Below are positions 20,607 through 31,501 of a stretch of 64,000 bases of DNA, in pieces (within the stretch, counting starts at the first letter, position 1; every line of letters begins with the position of its first letter). The notes beneath the pieces are model-generated. The model was not told where the DNA came from. It made no database searches and worked only from the letters and a program-made list of their open reading frames with translations. A program made the translations under genes and the position numbers. Source of the DNA: Viola odorata (Eukaryota > Streptophyta > Magnoliopsida > Malpighiales > Violaceae); NCBI GenBank assembly GCA_963691705.1, contig OY829545.1:40969475-41033474 (forward strand), in the 5' to 3' direction.

Positions 20607-22997
20607 TTACAACTGATTCCCTGAACTCTCCCGACCTTGGTAGCCACTCGACCTAGCTATGCGGAAGCCCTCGTCATTAAGATCAGCAGAGTTCGGCAAA
20701 AAGCCGTCAGAAATTTCGTCACCTTTGTAAAATTCTTCTCTACGAACCTCTATGAAGCAGTCAGCCATGATGGCAACAGTCCTTTCAATATACCATTGAC
20801 ACTTGACTACCGTCTCTCTCGAGTGCCACTTTCTCTCCTGCCAAGGCTGCCCTCTCTTCCGCCAGGGCTTCTTTCTCTCCCTCAAGAGCGATACTTTTCA
20901 ACTGTTCAGCTGACAGAGCGGTGTTAGAAGCGACCAACTGTTGCTTCGCCTCTCTCGCCTCCTCTTTGGTCGCTTCCATGACCCTTATACATCCTTCTCG
21001 CTCTCCCAGCAATCTCTGCTTCTCTTCCTGCTCCTTTGGAAGTTTATCCGCAGAAGCGGCAAGAGTAGCCGTCTTTTGCGATATGCGCTCTGTATAATGA
21101 TGAAGCCGGAGGAGACCGGTAAAGAGGTTAGAACGCAGCAAGTCAGCTTGCTCTCTATCTCCCTCAGCAACAAAAGTGCTTCGTTCTTCGGGAGATGTTA
21201 GCATATGAGCGGCCAAGAATGAAGCAGTTACAGCAGAGTTATCGCCCCCGATGGTCGCGATTCCTGAACTACGCAGTGTAGTCAGGTCCACTTGATGAGT
21301 AATGAGCCCAGCAGCATTAACTGAGCTTACATCGGCCAGGAGGTTGGACACTACTGTTCCTTCCCCGAAGCGCTTAAGCGTTGAGGCATCAGAAGGAACA
21401 AAGACCACGGCAGCAGGAGAGGGAGGCTGGTTAGTAGAGGAACCCCCAGGGCTCGAAAGGGTCATGGGGTTGATAGGAGGAGAAGCCTGACAGGTCGTCA
21501 TTATAGACCAAGTTAGAAGAAAGCGAGGAACCTCCGAACCAAACGAAGGTGGAGAAGTCTCAAAAGGCCCAGGAGCGCCCATGTTCCCAAAAATGCTAGC
21601 GGCCTGGTCCGGGAGAGGTACTGAAGAGTCAAGGACGGTTTGATGCTTCTCTCCAACGTCAACTTTACTTTACTCCATCGGGCCTCTACCTCTTCCTTGA
21701 TTGACTCAGGACATACCTCAAATCCATATTGCCCGGCGTTAGCGTATGGGTAGAGGTGCCAGAAGTATCCTATGAAGAAAAACAATCATCAGATATGAAA
21801 AACAAAAGAAAATGCAGGAAGGCATTGAAAAATAGCGCAAGAGTTATCGTGGAGCATTTACAGTTACCGTCTCAGCGATAGGTGCTTCCGAAGAGGCTGC
21901 CGCGTCCAAAGAAGGCGAGAGGGTGGCAACGCTCCTTGTTTTCCTTTTCTTCTTTCCCTTTGTGGAAGCCTTAGAAGCGTTGGCTAAATAGGAAGAGCAG
22001 CGGCTGATATGACAGGAATACCGACAAGAATGGTTTCGGTTTCCTCGTCAACCGAAGTAGAAGATGTTTAGGGAGGAATCGAAATGGTAACAGGTGGAAC
22101 AACTGAAGTGGCAACGATATCGGCAGCCACGACCATTTGCTCAGCCTCCTCTCTTTGTCGAAGCCTTTTTAAGCGCCTCTTAACACTCTCAGGAATGTAC
22201 TTGGGATCAGTCGCTGCAAAAGCACAAGACAACGTTAGCGTTAGTACCCATGTTGAAAATCAAAAAATGACGCGATACTCATGGTTAATGCAGGCTCGGA
22301 TATCGGCCCCGCAGGCCAGAAGGAGGGTGTGAACGCTGATTTCCAGTTTGAGCAGCTTGTCAAACCAATTTTGCTCTGTCTCGTTAAGACCCTCTCGGCG
22401 CCAAGCACTGTCCTTGACGTCTTGGTTGAAACCAGACTGCCACCATGGATCTGGAAGCTCGGGAGTCTCGACAACAAAAAATTGTTCTTTCCACCCATCA
22501 ATGGAAGACTCTAAATGAAGGAGTTTCCAGGTGAAGTTCTTAAGGGAATCATCATCATAACGGGGTGATATCGCTATCACACCCCGACGGTTGTACATTC
22601 GAAACAAAGATTTGAGTAATACAAGGGAAGAAGAGGTAATGCCCTTGTACTTACAAAGTTCTAAAAATGCATAAACGCCGCAGTACGCATTTGGGGCTAA
22701 TTAAACAGGGCTCAGATCAAGAGAAGTGAGCAACTCTTGGATAAAAGGGTCAACCGGAAACCGGAAACCGTAGCGAAACATCTGGGCATATAAGATTCTA
22801 CGTTTGCTGGTCAAAACGTTGTTCAGGCGTAAAGACTCAGGCGCAACAAAAGCCTTGAAGCCCTTAGGGATGTTAGCACCGTGATCGGTTAAATGCTTAT
22901 GGAGGATGGTCGGAGAAGTAATAGTACTGGTTGTATTATCCATGTTCTCCTCATCAACCGATTTAGACCCAGAAGCACGAGTTTTACCCTTACCCAT
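20607..22997 (-). pseudogene. E1 antisense gene A (PF04195-like)
   Basis: The start M-G-K-G-K-T-R at 22997 matches M-A-K-T-R-R (E3) and M-T-K-T-R-S (E2). The N-terminal domain has Y-A-Q-M-F-R-Y-G-F-R-F-P-V-D-P-F, then G-V-I-A-I-S-P-R-Y-D-D and W-K-E-Q-F-F-V-V, the pattern of the family named putative gypsy type transposon. Exon 2 starts with D-P-K-Y-I-P-E-S-V-K-R. A Ser/Pro linker, a coiled coil (about 20790-21120) and a conserved end follow. The splice donor is ATGAGT (22276 area) where E3 has GTGAGT, so it is probably inactive. A stop near 22700, a stop at 22069 and frameshifts after 20885 break it. Role unknown. Confidence 0.75.
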
Positions 22998-23168
22998 GGT
23001 GGAAAAAGAAAACAAAAAGATGAAGAAGACAACAAAGGGAAATAAAGAAATACCTTTTTGAGAAGGAAATCGAAGCACCCAGGGGATGAAAAGCAGAAAT
23101 GCAAGACGATTCGAGAAGATACAGAGAAAACAGATTATCGAAAGTGGAAAAAAGAAATAAGTGTTGGG

Positions 23169-23176
23169 TTTTATAA
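23169..23176 (-). promoter_or_regulatory. TATA box upstream of E1 gene A
   Basis: On the minus strand GGGTTATAAAACCC lies about 175 bp upstream of the gene A start. The same phrase precedes gene A by about 170 bp in E3 (49256) and, as GGGTTATATATAA, in E2 (42331). Confidence 0.65.
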
Positions 23177-23621
23177 CCCTAAGGGGGCCAAGTGAAACGA
23201 CCACTGGAACAGTCGCCATGCACGTGATAGGCGTGAACAATGAGTACAACCCAAGAAAAGCGAGAAGACGCTTTGATTCTATCAAATCACGCTAGCCCTA
23301 GTGTCCTGATAAGCAGACACGTGTCTCTGAACCATCATGATCCCTCGCTCACATTAATGAGGGGATACCGAACATTAAATGCTCCGAAAAGCAGAATCAC
23401 TTTATCCAAAAATAGGACAAGCATGATGACGTAACCATCGAGATAACGCGACTCAACAACAATCGAAGTTATCAGCTGACAAGATAACGCCAAGAAGCAA
23501 ATCAATAGTTATCTAGAGCGGAATGACAATCATTATTATGCAAGCGTTATCAATTATTACAAGCCAAACGAAACCAATGTTGAAGAAAAATAAAACACTC
23601 TCAAGCGCTGCCTTACGCCAA

Positions 23622-25748
23622 TCACGGAAGAACTCCTTTATTGCGCTCGACATCTATATCCTTCAATTTCTCAAAGGCGTAATCAGCTATCTTGGCGGAA
23701 CCGAAAGCCCCGCTACGGTAATAGTCTGGAAATCCGGTGGCAAAGGCTCGTATTGCCTTATCTTTCCACCGCGATATCTCAGTGGGTACCTTCGCCAACT
23801 CCGCATCACTGCCCGATATCTCTTTGCGAAGGAGATAGTTTCTTCTGTCAGCAGCCACCAATTCCGCCTCTAAAAGCTCTATCTTTGCCTTCCCTATCGA
23901 CTTCTCTCTGGCCAATTCAGCACGACAGTCGTTCAGCTCTGCTTGGGTATCGTTGTGGAGTTGCGTCAACTCCGCCACCTTGGCAGGGGAACCCCGAATC
24001 TTGTCGCCCTGGATATCAAGGAAGTAATTCAGCATGCGGAAGCTAGCCAGCACGTCATTCAGAGCACGTTCGTGATGAACCTCTAGAGGAAGCTTTGACA
24101 TCTCCTCCCTATCTTCAGGAGAGCCAAATATTGTGCTTACTAAAGAGCCTACCAGCTCATTTCGCGATGGCGGATCCGATATTCCTAGTGCGCGAAGACC
24201 GCTGGTGCCAAATGTGGACAGATCCAGGCGGTAGGAAGTGGCTCCTTGAGGGCCTTGAGGGGAAAGATTGAAGCCCCTAGGCCAAGGGCGGAGAGCAAAT
24301 TTTAGCGGAACCACGAACTCCTGAAATAGAAGTACAGAATAATGGCAGAATGCTATTTGGCAGAGGATCAGGGGTAGCGGCAAGCTCAAAGTTTGGTGCA
24401 GTGATATCAGGAATGAAAGAGGAAATAGGAGAGTTGGGAGCGGCAGCTGGAGGAGGAAGGTTGACCACTGGAGGAACCTTGGAAGTCTCAGGAAGAACGT
24501 CGATTGACGCCTCAACCACTGTCGCCGTTTTGGAGGTACTCGCACCACTAAGGGTGTCAGCTCCAACAATAGGAGTCTCGTTAACCTTCTTTAAAGCAGC
24601 CTCAGTGACTGGGTTGCTATTTCCCGTTCTTAGCTTCTTTCGCTGAGCCGCGGAAGCATGACGAAGCCCAGAGTCGGTATCCATGTCTTCGCTTCTACTG
24701 TCAGTTACTTCGGCCTTGGGACGGTTCGGGGTCACTCCTCTGTTCCGAATAGGTAACCACCTCTCGAGGAAGCGAGAGGCACGGTCAAAATTATCGCGCC
24801 TGGCAACTGTCTTGATTCTTTTTCTCTTCGGTGGAGCGGCAGGGTGACTGGAACTCTCAGGCGGAAGAGAAGGCTGCAGTATATTGAAGCGGCTTTACGT
24901 TCAAAGGAATTTCCTTATCGCCCGACGGTTTATTTCTAGCGTCACCTGTCAACAAGACATATCAGAATAGTGAATGAGCCAAAGCGATAACAAGAGAAAA
25001 GAAACTTATAGTACACTCCTCTATAAGCCTGTACAAGGAAAACTCTCAAATGCGAAAGGACGAGCTCAGTTCTAGCAGCATGTTCATTTACCGAAGCTCT
25101 TCCTTGGACATTACTGACGGGTTTGCCCAAATGGAATCGATAAGACACCGATTGAAGCCCCTAGGCCAAGGGCGGAAAGGCAGTTTCACGATGAAGAAAC
25201 CGCTCTTCCAATCAGCCACAGTCTCTTCAAAGCCCTGGAATCTCTGCCAGAATGACTGCACTAACGCATCATTCCACCTCGGGGTGATATCTACCACAGT
25301 TACAACACTTGAAACTAAAGAACTTGCAAAATAAATTGACAGACGGGATAAAGATACCCCGCAACTCGCAAGCACGAATAAAGGCATGAATCCCGCACCA
25401 GGAGGAAGGCGTAATCTGAGCCAGGTTAATGTCATAACGACGCAGTAATCCTTTCACCGCTTCGTGAATGGGAAAGCGAAAACCGTAAAGGAACATACTA
25501 AAATATACCATCCTATCGCTCCCCGATAGAGGGTCATGAAGCCGATGACCAACATCAGGAATTTTGACGGAGTAACCAGGAGGGAAAAAGATACCATTTT
25601 CCTCCAACTCGGCCTCCAAAACCGTTTCATCAACAAAAACACTAGGTGTTCTCTCAATCTCTAAATCTATGGGCCACTGGAGACCCTTCGAAGACCTATT
25701 TGTGGCCAGAGGCCACTGAGTATCCTTGGGTATCCTAGACGTGCTCAT
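23622..25748 (-). pseudogene. E1 antisense gene B (PF04195-like, paralogue of A)
   Basis: Begins M-S-T-S-R-I-P at 25748. The N-terminal domain has L-E-E-N-G-I-F-F-P-P-G, L-H-D-P-L, V-Y-F-S-M-F-L-Y-G-F-R-F-P-I, then V-D-I-T-P-R-W-N-D and W-K-S-G-F-F-I-V, parallel to gene A. Exon 2 carries D-S-x-S-E-D-M-D-T-x-S-x-L-R-H-A and then a coiled coil ending W-K-D-K...F-P-D-Y-Y (about 23700). Frames change near 25320 and 24570, and there is a stop at about 24275. The donor GTGAGT seen in E2 and E3 reads ATAAGT here. Role unknown. Confidence 0.75.
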
Positions 25749-25930
25749 AATGAATCAGCAAGAAGAAAATCTGAGGAAGAAGAAGTAAAGTACCTTGAAC
25801 AGAAGGCGGTGAGCAAAACCGTCGGCGCCGGCGAACAGTGGTCGTAACTTCCTTTGAAATAAAATTTAGAGAGAGAAAGAGAAAATTCCAAAGCGCAAGC
25901 AAAGAGTATTAAAAGAAAGCAGTTCCTCCC

Positions 25931-25938
25931 TTTTAAAG
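25931..25938 (-). promoter_or_regulatory. TATA-like box upstream of E1 gene B
   Basis: CCTTTAAAAGGG on the minus strand, about 185 bp upstream of the B start. E3 has CTTTATAAGGG at the same place (52160), so the E1 box looks degenerate. Confidence 0.5.
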
Positions 25939-26193
25939 GTTGAGTTTGAAAATTGAACAACCTGTAAAAATGGGACACGCCCCAAAGCAAAAGTGACACG
26001 TATGAAAAACCTCAGAAGGATATTTATGTCTAAGCATTTATATCTTCTGGAAGGGGCAGTTACTAACAATCAGTTGAAAGCGGTTACATCGAAGTGACAG
26101 TTAATCTCTCGACGATAGCTATCCATCAAAGGAGGAGCTAACGCCTGAGCATGCAAGACTAAAAAAGCAGGAGCGTCATTTCATTTAATAACA

Positions 26194-26212
26194 GCCATAC
26201 GACATCTACAAA
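26194..26212 (-). terminator. Conserved 3' motif after E1 gene C
   Basis: Minus strand TTTGTAGATGTCGTATGGC lies about 20 nt after the gene C stop and is followed by ATTAAATGAAATG. Same word in E0, E2 and E3. Confidence 0.6.
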
Positions 26213-26230
26213 GAATTGCCAGGGGCGGAA

Positions 26231-26679
26231 TCAATCATCGTCAGGCCAATAAGAGGACCAGTAGCAGTATTCCTCATCTAAGGACGAAAACTCCTCATCA
26301 GCAAAAGGAGGAGGTTTGTTAGCCTTTTGCTCCAAACTCGGCATTAACGGTTTGGATTCCCCCTTCACAGCGGAAGATGCCGCCTTTACGAGGGTATCGC
26401 CTGGAGGAATCTCCTCTTCAAACCAGTCGGCAGGAGGAAACAATTCTTTGCCCTTACAAGTTGGAGGGGCTGAAAAAGAAGAAAACCAATAAGTGGTTTT
26501 TGAATTTGCTCTCTTCTTCGACCTTTTCCAACCTCCGCGGCGAGGCAATCGCCTCTTCGGGAGCGGCGGCGAAGGAGGATTGTCAGAATCCGACGTGGTC
26601 GGAGGGGTCAGACCATGAGAAATGAAAATCAGTTGTCAGATTCTCGCTTATCAGAGACCTGATCATATGAATCAGCCAT
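26231..26679 (-). pseudogene. E1 antisense gene C (small acidic-tail protein)
   Basis: The minus frame ends with a conserved tail rich in Asp, Tyr and Trp (D-E-E-Y-C-Y-W-S-S-Y-W-P-D-D-D), like D-D-V-F-Y-Y-D-I-Y-W-P-D-E-D in E2. Its N-terminal half has S-D-S-D-N-P-P-S-P-P and a basic stretch. The M-A-D-S-Y start (26679) is out of frame with the body because about 64 bp, including the start codon, is duplicated (26612-26632 repeats at 26676-26696). No known domain. TATA-like ATTTATGGG (26751) lies 75 bp upstream of the start. Confidence 0.6.
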
Positions 26680-27215
26680 GAGAAATGAAAATCAGTAGCA
26701 ACAAAAGAGTACAAAGAAGAAGATGAACAGGGAAAAGAAGAAGAACTCCCCATAAATAGTTAAAGTGGTGAGACTCTTAAAATTTTTCCCACACGTGATT
26801 GGAGGATAATTTAAATACATCTCGAGAAGATCAACCATAATAGCAGAATCAAATCCTTTGATCACACCTATTGGAATTTCTCAATAATCAAGAAACGCCG
26901 AAAAATCGCCCAATCAGTTAATACTGAAGAGGCGGCACATGATTAGTACAAAACGGTTCGCCAGAACAACCATTGCCACCTGGCAGATAAAAAAGAATAA
27001 ATGCTGCAGAAGTCCGACCAATGGCAGACTCATTTTCAGTTGGGCTGGCATAATCCTCGACCGAAGCAAGGGCTAACGCCTTAAAAAAGGAAAGAAATCG
27101 CAAGCCCGATAACTGAAAGAAGTTTTTATTACGGCTTAACGGCCTAAACATATCCGCATACATAATACCTACAAAGGAAAAGCGAAAAAGAAAGCGGAGT
27201 GACAAGCACTTAAGC

Positions 27216-27599
27216 TCAAGATCCGACATCATTGTCGTCATCCATCAACAGAGTGGGAATATCTCTCAAGGCCTCCACCATAGAGGTCAGCTCAGAAGAG
27301 GTGCTTCTCATGCTCTTCAGGTAGCAGTTCAGCAGATCCTTCCTCTGTTGTAGCATGGCAATGGCTACCTCGATGCGGCTGGCTGCAATGGCCAACTTGG
27401 AGACATTACCAATGGGATTGAAGTCCTCCATGGAAGCAGCCCCGATCCTGGACTGAATGAGGGTCATCATTCCCCGAAGCTCCAGAACATCTTCACCAGT
27501 CTTCGTCAGCATGTTCTCCAGGAAGCTAACGTCACCCTCAGTGAGATTTTTGAGGGTTAGGGCTTTGGAAATCAGAAAGTTTCTAGTAAGATCGTCCAT
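27216..27599 (-). CDS. E1 antisense gene D (127-residue protein of unknown function)
   Basis: An uninterrupted frame begins M-D-D-L-T-R-N-F-L (27599) and ends D-D-N-D-V-G-S. It is mostly predicted helix, with heptad-like Leu spacing and no known domain, signal peptide or membrane segment. The E3 copy (53353-53730) keeps K-N-L, G-D-V-x-F-L-E-N-M-L, S-K-L-A and A-M-L-Q at the same positions, so the protein was under selection before the copies diverged. A TATA box (CTATAAATG, 27660-27668) lies about 62 bp upstream. It is the only antisense gene of E1 still open from start to stop. Function unknown. Confidence 0.6.
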   Translation of the reverse strand: MDDLTRNFLISKALTLKNLTEGDVSFLENMLTKTGEDVLELRGMMTLIQSRIGAASMEDFNPIGNVSKLAIAASRIEVAIAMLQQRKDLLNCYLKSMRSTSSELTSMVEALRDIPTLLMDDDNDVGS

Positions 27600-27659
27600 G
27601 AAGAAACAATAAATGAGAAGCAGAGAGAATGTGAAGAATATGCACCGAAAAAAGGATCG

Positions 27660-27668
27660 CATTTATAG
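27660..27668 (-). promoter_or_regulatory. TATA box upstream of E1 gene D
   Basis: Minus strand GATCTATAAATGCG, about 62 bp before the start codon. E3 has GCCTATAAATCTG at the same distance (53787-53795). Confidence 0.7.
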
Positions 27669-28363
27669 ATCCGAAGTAGTAGCTGCTCACCAAGGCATGT
27701 CCCTCGAAAATTGGGCTGTCCCGTTATCCCACAGCGGCTAGGGAGATAGGCTAAAGTGGAACCCTTGGTGGACACCCGAGATACTCAAGTGGAGTACAGA
27801 CCGAAATCCAGAAGAAGGTAAACCGCGTCAATATTACGGGTGGCTTACAGCAAGGTTGGATCCAATGAGCTTGGATAGAAAAAGCGACATCAACGACACC
27901 CCGATATGAAAAATGATAAAATATCACCTTCAGAACGATGTTCGGAGCTACGAGGAGATAATACCGTGACGACCTACCTTGCCGATATTGATCATATAGA
28001 GCATGTCGTGGAAAACACTAGCGTTATCAGTTTGGGTATATCGCTGGCATTATCAGTTCTGGATTATGACCAGCGTTATCGTTGCAACCCCATCACTGTC
28101 AACTTGGTCGACATCCTCTCTGTGACCAATAGTTATCGCAAGCGATCAGTTCACGTTACCTGCTTTGCTATCGCGTATCTGGTACAAAGATGCCGAGTTT
28201 TGACTGATACCGGGAATAAAAAGGCATGGTTTGAATGACTAAAGAGTCAGAGAAACTCGAAGACCCTCATGAATCTGCCGCGGTGCAAAGGAAGTAATGC
28301 TCCTCTAGAAGCCGAGGAATGAAGCCCTTGGTAAACACTCGGGCTCGTTTTCAGTTGGGCTTA

Positions 28364-28505
28364 TGATAACAATTGATGAAACACCAAGGGTATACTCGTC
28401 TTTTCACCCCAAGTCAAGATCGGATCACTACGACGGACTGCCTCCACAGTAACTCCGGACAACCATAATCTCTATCTCGCTTTCCCAGAAGTCTTAATCT
28501 TATCA
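28364..28505 (+). repeat. E1 3' LTR, internally deleted (142 bp)
   Basis: It starts TGATAACAATTGATG and ends CTTAATCTTATCA like the 5' LTR. The first 75 bp join directly to the last 67 bp, removing about 390 bp including the U3 stem, TATA box and GC-rich hairpin. Target duplication CTAAA follows at 28506. Confidence 0.88.
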
Positions 28506-28510
28506 CTAAA

Positions 28511-28751
28511 AAACTTCCGGTAGAAACTCCCTCTACCGGAACTAGAACCATTTTTTCTAATGGTTGGGTGCTTCTTTCATCTTTCTGCTCCAAAGCGTCA
28601 CTACCTACACAGACGTCGCGGTCACAGTTTCCATCAGTCATGAGAAGATAACATTCTGCTGCTAACTTTTGATCGTCTTTGATTGTGACGATACCATTCT
28701 AAGAGGGATACTTCAATTTCAAGTCTCGTTTTGATATAACATATCCGAAAG
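28511..28751 (-). pseudogene. E0 protease-RT linker
   Basis: The minus frame 28641-28511 carries C-D-R-D-V-C-V, Q-P-L-E-K-M and V-P-V-E-G-V, matching C-D-R-Y-V-C-V and Q-P-V-E-K-M in E1. It runs to the E1 target site, and the same frame continues at 12902. Confidence 0.75.
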
Positions 28752-28754
28752 CAT

Positions 28755-29075
28755 TCAAAAAGGTCGTCCCAAGATTACATTGTAGGGAAGATTCAAATCC
28801 ACCACCATGAACAATTGTTGCTCCGTTCTCTTAGAATTGTCTTCCAAGAAGAATACTGGCAAAGACACCACCCCAGATATAGGGATGGGCACACCATCTA
28901 CTCCAATAACCAGCTTTTGGCACGAGACTAACTCCGACTCTAGACGTTTCATTAACCTGTATGCGCTGAGAGACAACAAGTTGACAACACTTTCGTTGTC
29001 TAATAGAGTTCTCCTAACTCCATGATTGCCAATAATTACCGTCAGTACTAACACATCATTATAGGGATATACCAC
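28755..29075 (-). pseudogene. E0 protease
   Basis: Retropepsin-like segment with L-L-D-N-E at the active site where E1/E2 have D-N-G; the Gly is lost (Gly to Glu). G-V-D-G-V-P-I-P and Y-N-V-I-L-G-R-P-F follow. The frame ends directly after this motif. Confidence 0.78.
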
Positions 29076-29078
29076 CCT

Positions 29079-30891
29079 CTATTCACCCTCTCCTGAGAAT
29101 GATATCACCATTCGGTCAAGTAAACTAAGCCTAACTTTATCCTGTGATGAGGCATCATATTTCCTCTTCCCACTATTAGAGGGTTCTTTAATTACCAAAT
29201 TAATTACCAGGAACTCATCCGTTGAGGCCATCAATATTTCCTTCCCTTTTTCCTCCCTCAGTTCTACCAATGGGGAACCAGAAGGTACCAATTTCATGTT
29301 TCCTTCCCGATTAATATTTGAGCGCTTATCGAAAACCTGCGCCCTGGCCTTGACTGCATACTCACCTAGGTGTCCCTCTTCAATCAATTGTTCAATAGCC
29401 ATCTTCAATGATCGGAAATCTTCGGTATCATCGTCGGGTGCCTTGTGAAAATGACAAAATAGATCTCTTCGTGGCCCAAACTGAGCACCAGGCCTCACAA
29501 AAGAATACCGAATTGGTAATTTTTGATTTTCAACTATCGCTAAAATTTATGTTCTAGGAACCAGTAGAGGTGTAGGTTTAAAGTCCATCTACCTACCTTT
29601 TCGAGGATCCCACCTTTTCTCTACCAGCTTTCGCAGTATGGGGTCTCTCTTCTCCATTTGATTCTTCCGCCGATTATCGACTTCCTCCAATTTGACAAAA
29701 TTATGAGCTTTGATTCACAGAAGGTCTAACATCTTAGGAGGTTTTGCGAGCAAGGCATCCTCCAATTTGTCATAACCACAGATCCTTTTTAACGCCTACA
29801 CCGCTACATCTATGTTAACATTTGACGTCATAGACATCTCCGAATTATATCTATCAAGGTAGCTCCTTAAGGATTCTCCTTGCCTCCAGTATATATCAAA
29901 CAATGCTACAGATGATTTCTTCAATGGAATGGACATACTGAACCTACTCCAAAACTTCTCTTCTAATTGTGCAAAGCTGTCAATGGAGCTAGCCGGTAGC
30001 TCCTCAAATCACGTTATGGCGATTCTAGACAGGGTTAAGATAAAAATTTGACAAAGTGCTTCATTCCTCTATGTCTGGAACTTGATGTAATCCTTTACCC
30101 TATGTCTTGATCCATCTGTTGACCCAGTACCTTCTCACCCGATAGGTTAACGGATGTTTTGGGTAATCATCTCGCTCTCTCCGGCAACAGGGTGAAACGA
30201 ACCGAGAAACTCATATTCCTCCTCGTCACACAGATTCCATCGGTGGTCGCGACGATAGTCCCTTATGGGCGAATGCACCCTTGGGGATCTGTCTCTACTC
30301 CTTTTGTCGTCTGCTCTCCTTACATGCCGATGAGAATGTTCACCTCTCATATTATACCTTGCAGGTCGGTTGCTTACTTCGTTCATGTTATCCAAATATC
30401 CCTTCTCTATCCTTGGGGGGGATTTACAACTGGTGGTACTGGCAGAGCAGGTTGCTCCGCAATCTTAGGTGAGGGATGTTGGCTTCCTACATGGGCCAAA
30501 TGAACAACTTAGGGAGCTGGCGGTTAGTTCGGAGCAAGTGGTTGCCCCGCCTAAGACATACCAACGATTGAGTGAACACTGGTGGGTTCGTCGATATATG
30601 AGTCATTGGTTGAGGAACCAAAATGGACAACATGGACATAATAACATCCATTCTCCCATGAAGAGCAGCAACAAAGTCTATAGAAAGAGGCGCAAAACTT
30701 GCCATACTAGGTCCTGATAGTGTCATTGCTAGAAAACTTATTTTTGGCCCTATGGAAAACATTAACTAGCGATTAATAGTTGACCTTATGGTGGCTGTTG
30801 CCGCTGAAGTTGGGATTATCGGTATATCGCGTGTGGGCACAACAGAGTCGCTAGTGAGCTGGACTGGTGGGAAATCTTTATTGGATGCCAT
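29079..30891 (-). pseudogene. E0 gag
   Basis: Starts M-A-S-N at 30891. An Arg-rich segment (30147-30395) matches the R-S-R-S-P-R-R-H-H part of E2 gag. The middle (about 29530-30140) has many stops. The C-terminal part (29079-29498) has F-C-H-F-H-K-A-P-D-D and E-E-G-H-L-G-E-Y, matching the Cys/His region of E1. Non-functional. Confidence 0.75.
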
Positions 30892-30986
30892 TTGGTAGGT
30901 GTTTATTAGGAAAAAGAAAAGAAGGAGCTTTTAGATATCAAGGTTCTCACTTAATATTCTAAAGCTCTCAATGAAAGCACCAAAAA

Positions 30987-31501
30987 TGATAATCCTGGAT
31001 GAGGGGTGAGGGCGATTTTGTAATATAACTAGCTGGAGAAGATGGGTCCCTCACTCCTAAGCCACCTGCAAAGCACCGGAGGGGGTATCCGGCGTAGAGG
31101 CTCTAACGATCAAGTCAGTAAACATGATGAAAATGGGTAATAAGGGAATCTATTGGGTAAATGGTAGGATACCAGTAGGTGTGCAGTGATATGAGCAGTA
31201 TTTCTCTATGTGTGTGTATGTACCCCTAAATAGGGGGTAAGAGGAGTATTTATAGTCCCGTCCTCATGGGTGAGTTACCATGGACACGTGTCGCCTAGGC
31301 TTAAGCAGTCATTAGCGGTATTTGTCCCTTTTCTCAATAGCTTACCCTGGTATGTTGTATAAGCAGTGCACTTACCTGGTGAAGCCAGTACTCATAGTCT
31401 TGGTTACCAAGTGTGGATATATACCAGGATGTGCACATACCGAGACCCCCCTTCATGGTGTAATGCCCAGATTGCCCCTTGTATATTTATTTGTATTATC
31501 A
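30987..31501 (-). repeat. E0 5' LTR (515 bp)
   Basis: Bounded by TGATAA (30987) and TTATCA (31501) as read on plus. The PBS phrase TTGGTGCTTTCATTGAGAGC follows on the minus strand (30986 to 30966). A TATA box, CTATAAATAC, lies at 31246-31255 on the minus strand. There is no second E0 LTR in the window to date it. Confidence 0.85.
31246..31255 (-). promoter_or_regulatory. TATA box of the E0 5' LTR
   Basis: Minus strand CTATAAATAC, identical to the boxes in the E1, E2 and E3 LTRs. Confidence 0.7.

Larger units (their letters stand above)
12908..28505 (+). mobile_element. E1, complete Tat/Retand-type LTR retrotransposon nested in E0
   Basis: E1 has 5' and 3' LTRs beginning TGATAACA and ending TTATCA, and a 5-bp target duplication CTAAA at 12903-12907 and 28506-28510. 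Order inside: PBS region, gag, protease, RT, RNase H, integrase, tandem repeat, antisense genes A, B, C and D, then 3' LTR. Total 15.6 kb. The coding parts are broken by frameshifts and stops. The 3' LTR is short because most of it is deleted internally. Confidence 0.93.
28506..31501 (-). mobile_element. E0, 5' portion (5' LTR, gag, protease)
   Basis: Continuation of the minus-strand element interrupted by E1. Reading on the minus strand: LTR 31501-30987, leader, gag from 30891, protease, and the start of the RT-side region up to 28511. See the 3' portion at 6906-12907. Confidence 0.88.

Noticed and set aside
22984..23060. Short 5'-leader introns before A and B starts (AAG/GTAT sites)
   Set aside because: Donor-like sites recur 40-60 nt before the start codons, but no acceptor is shared and the segment is too short.
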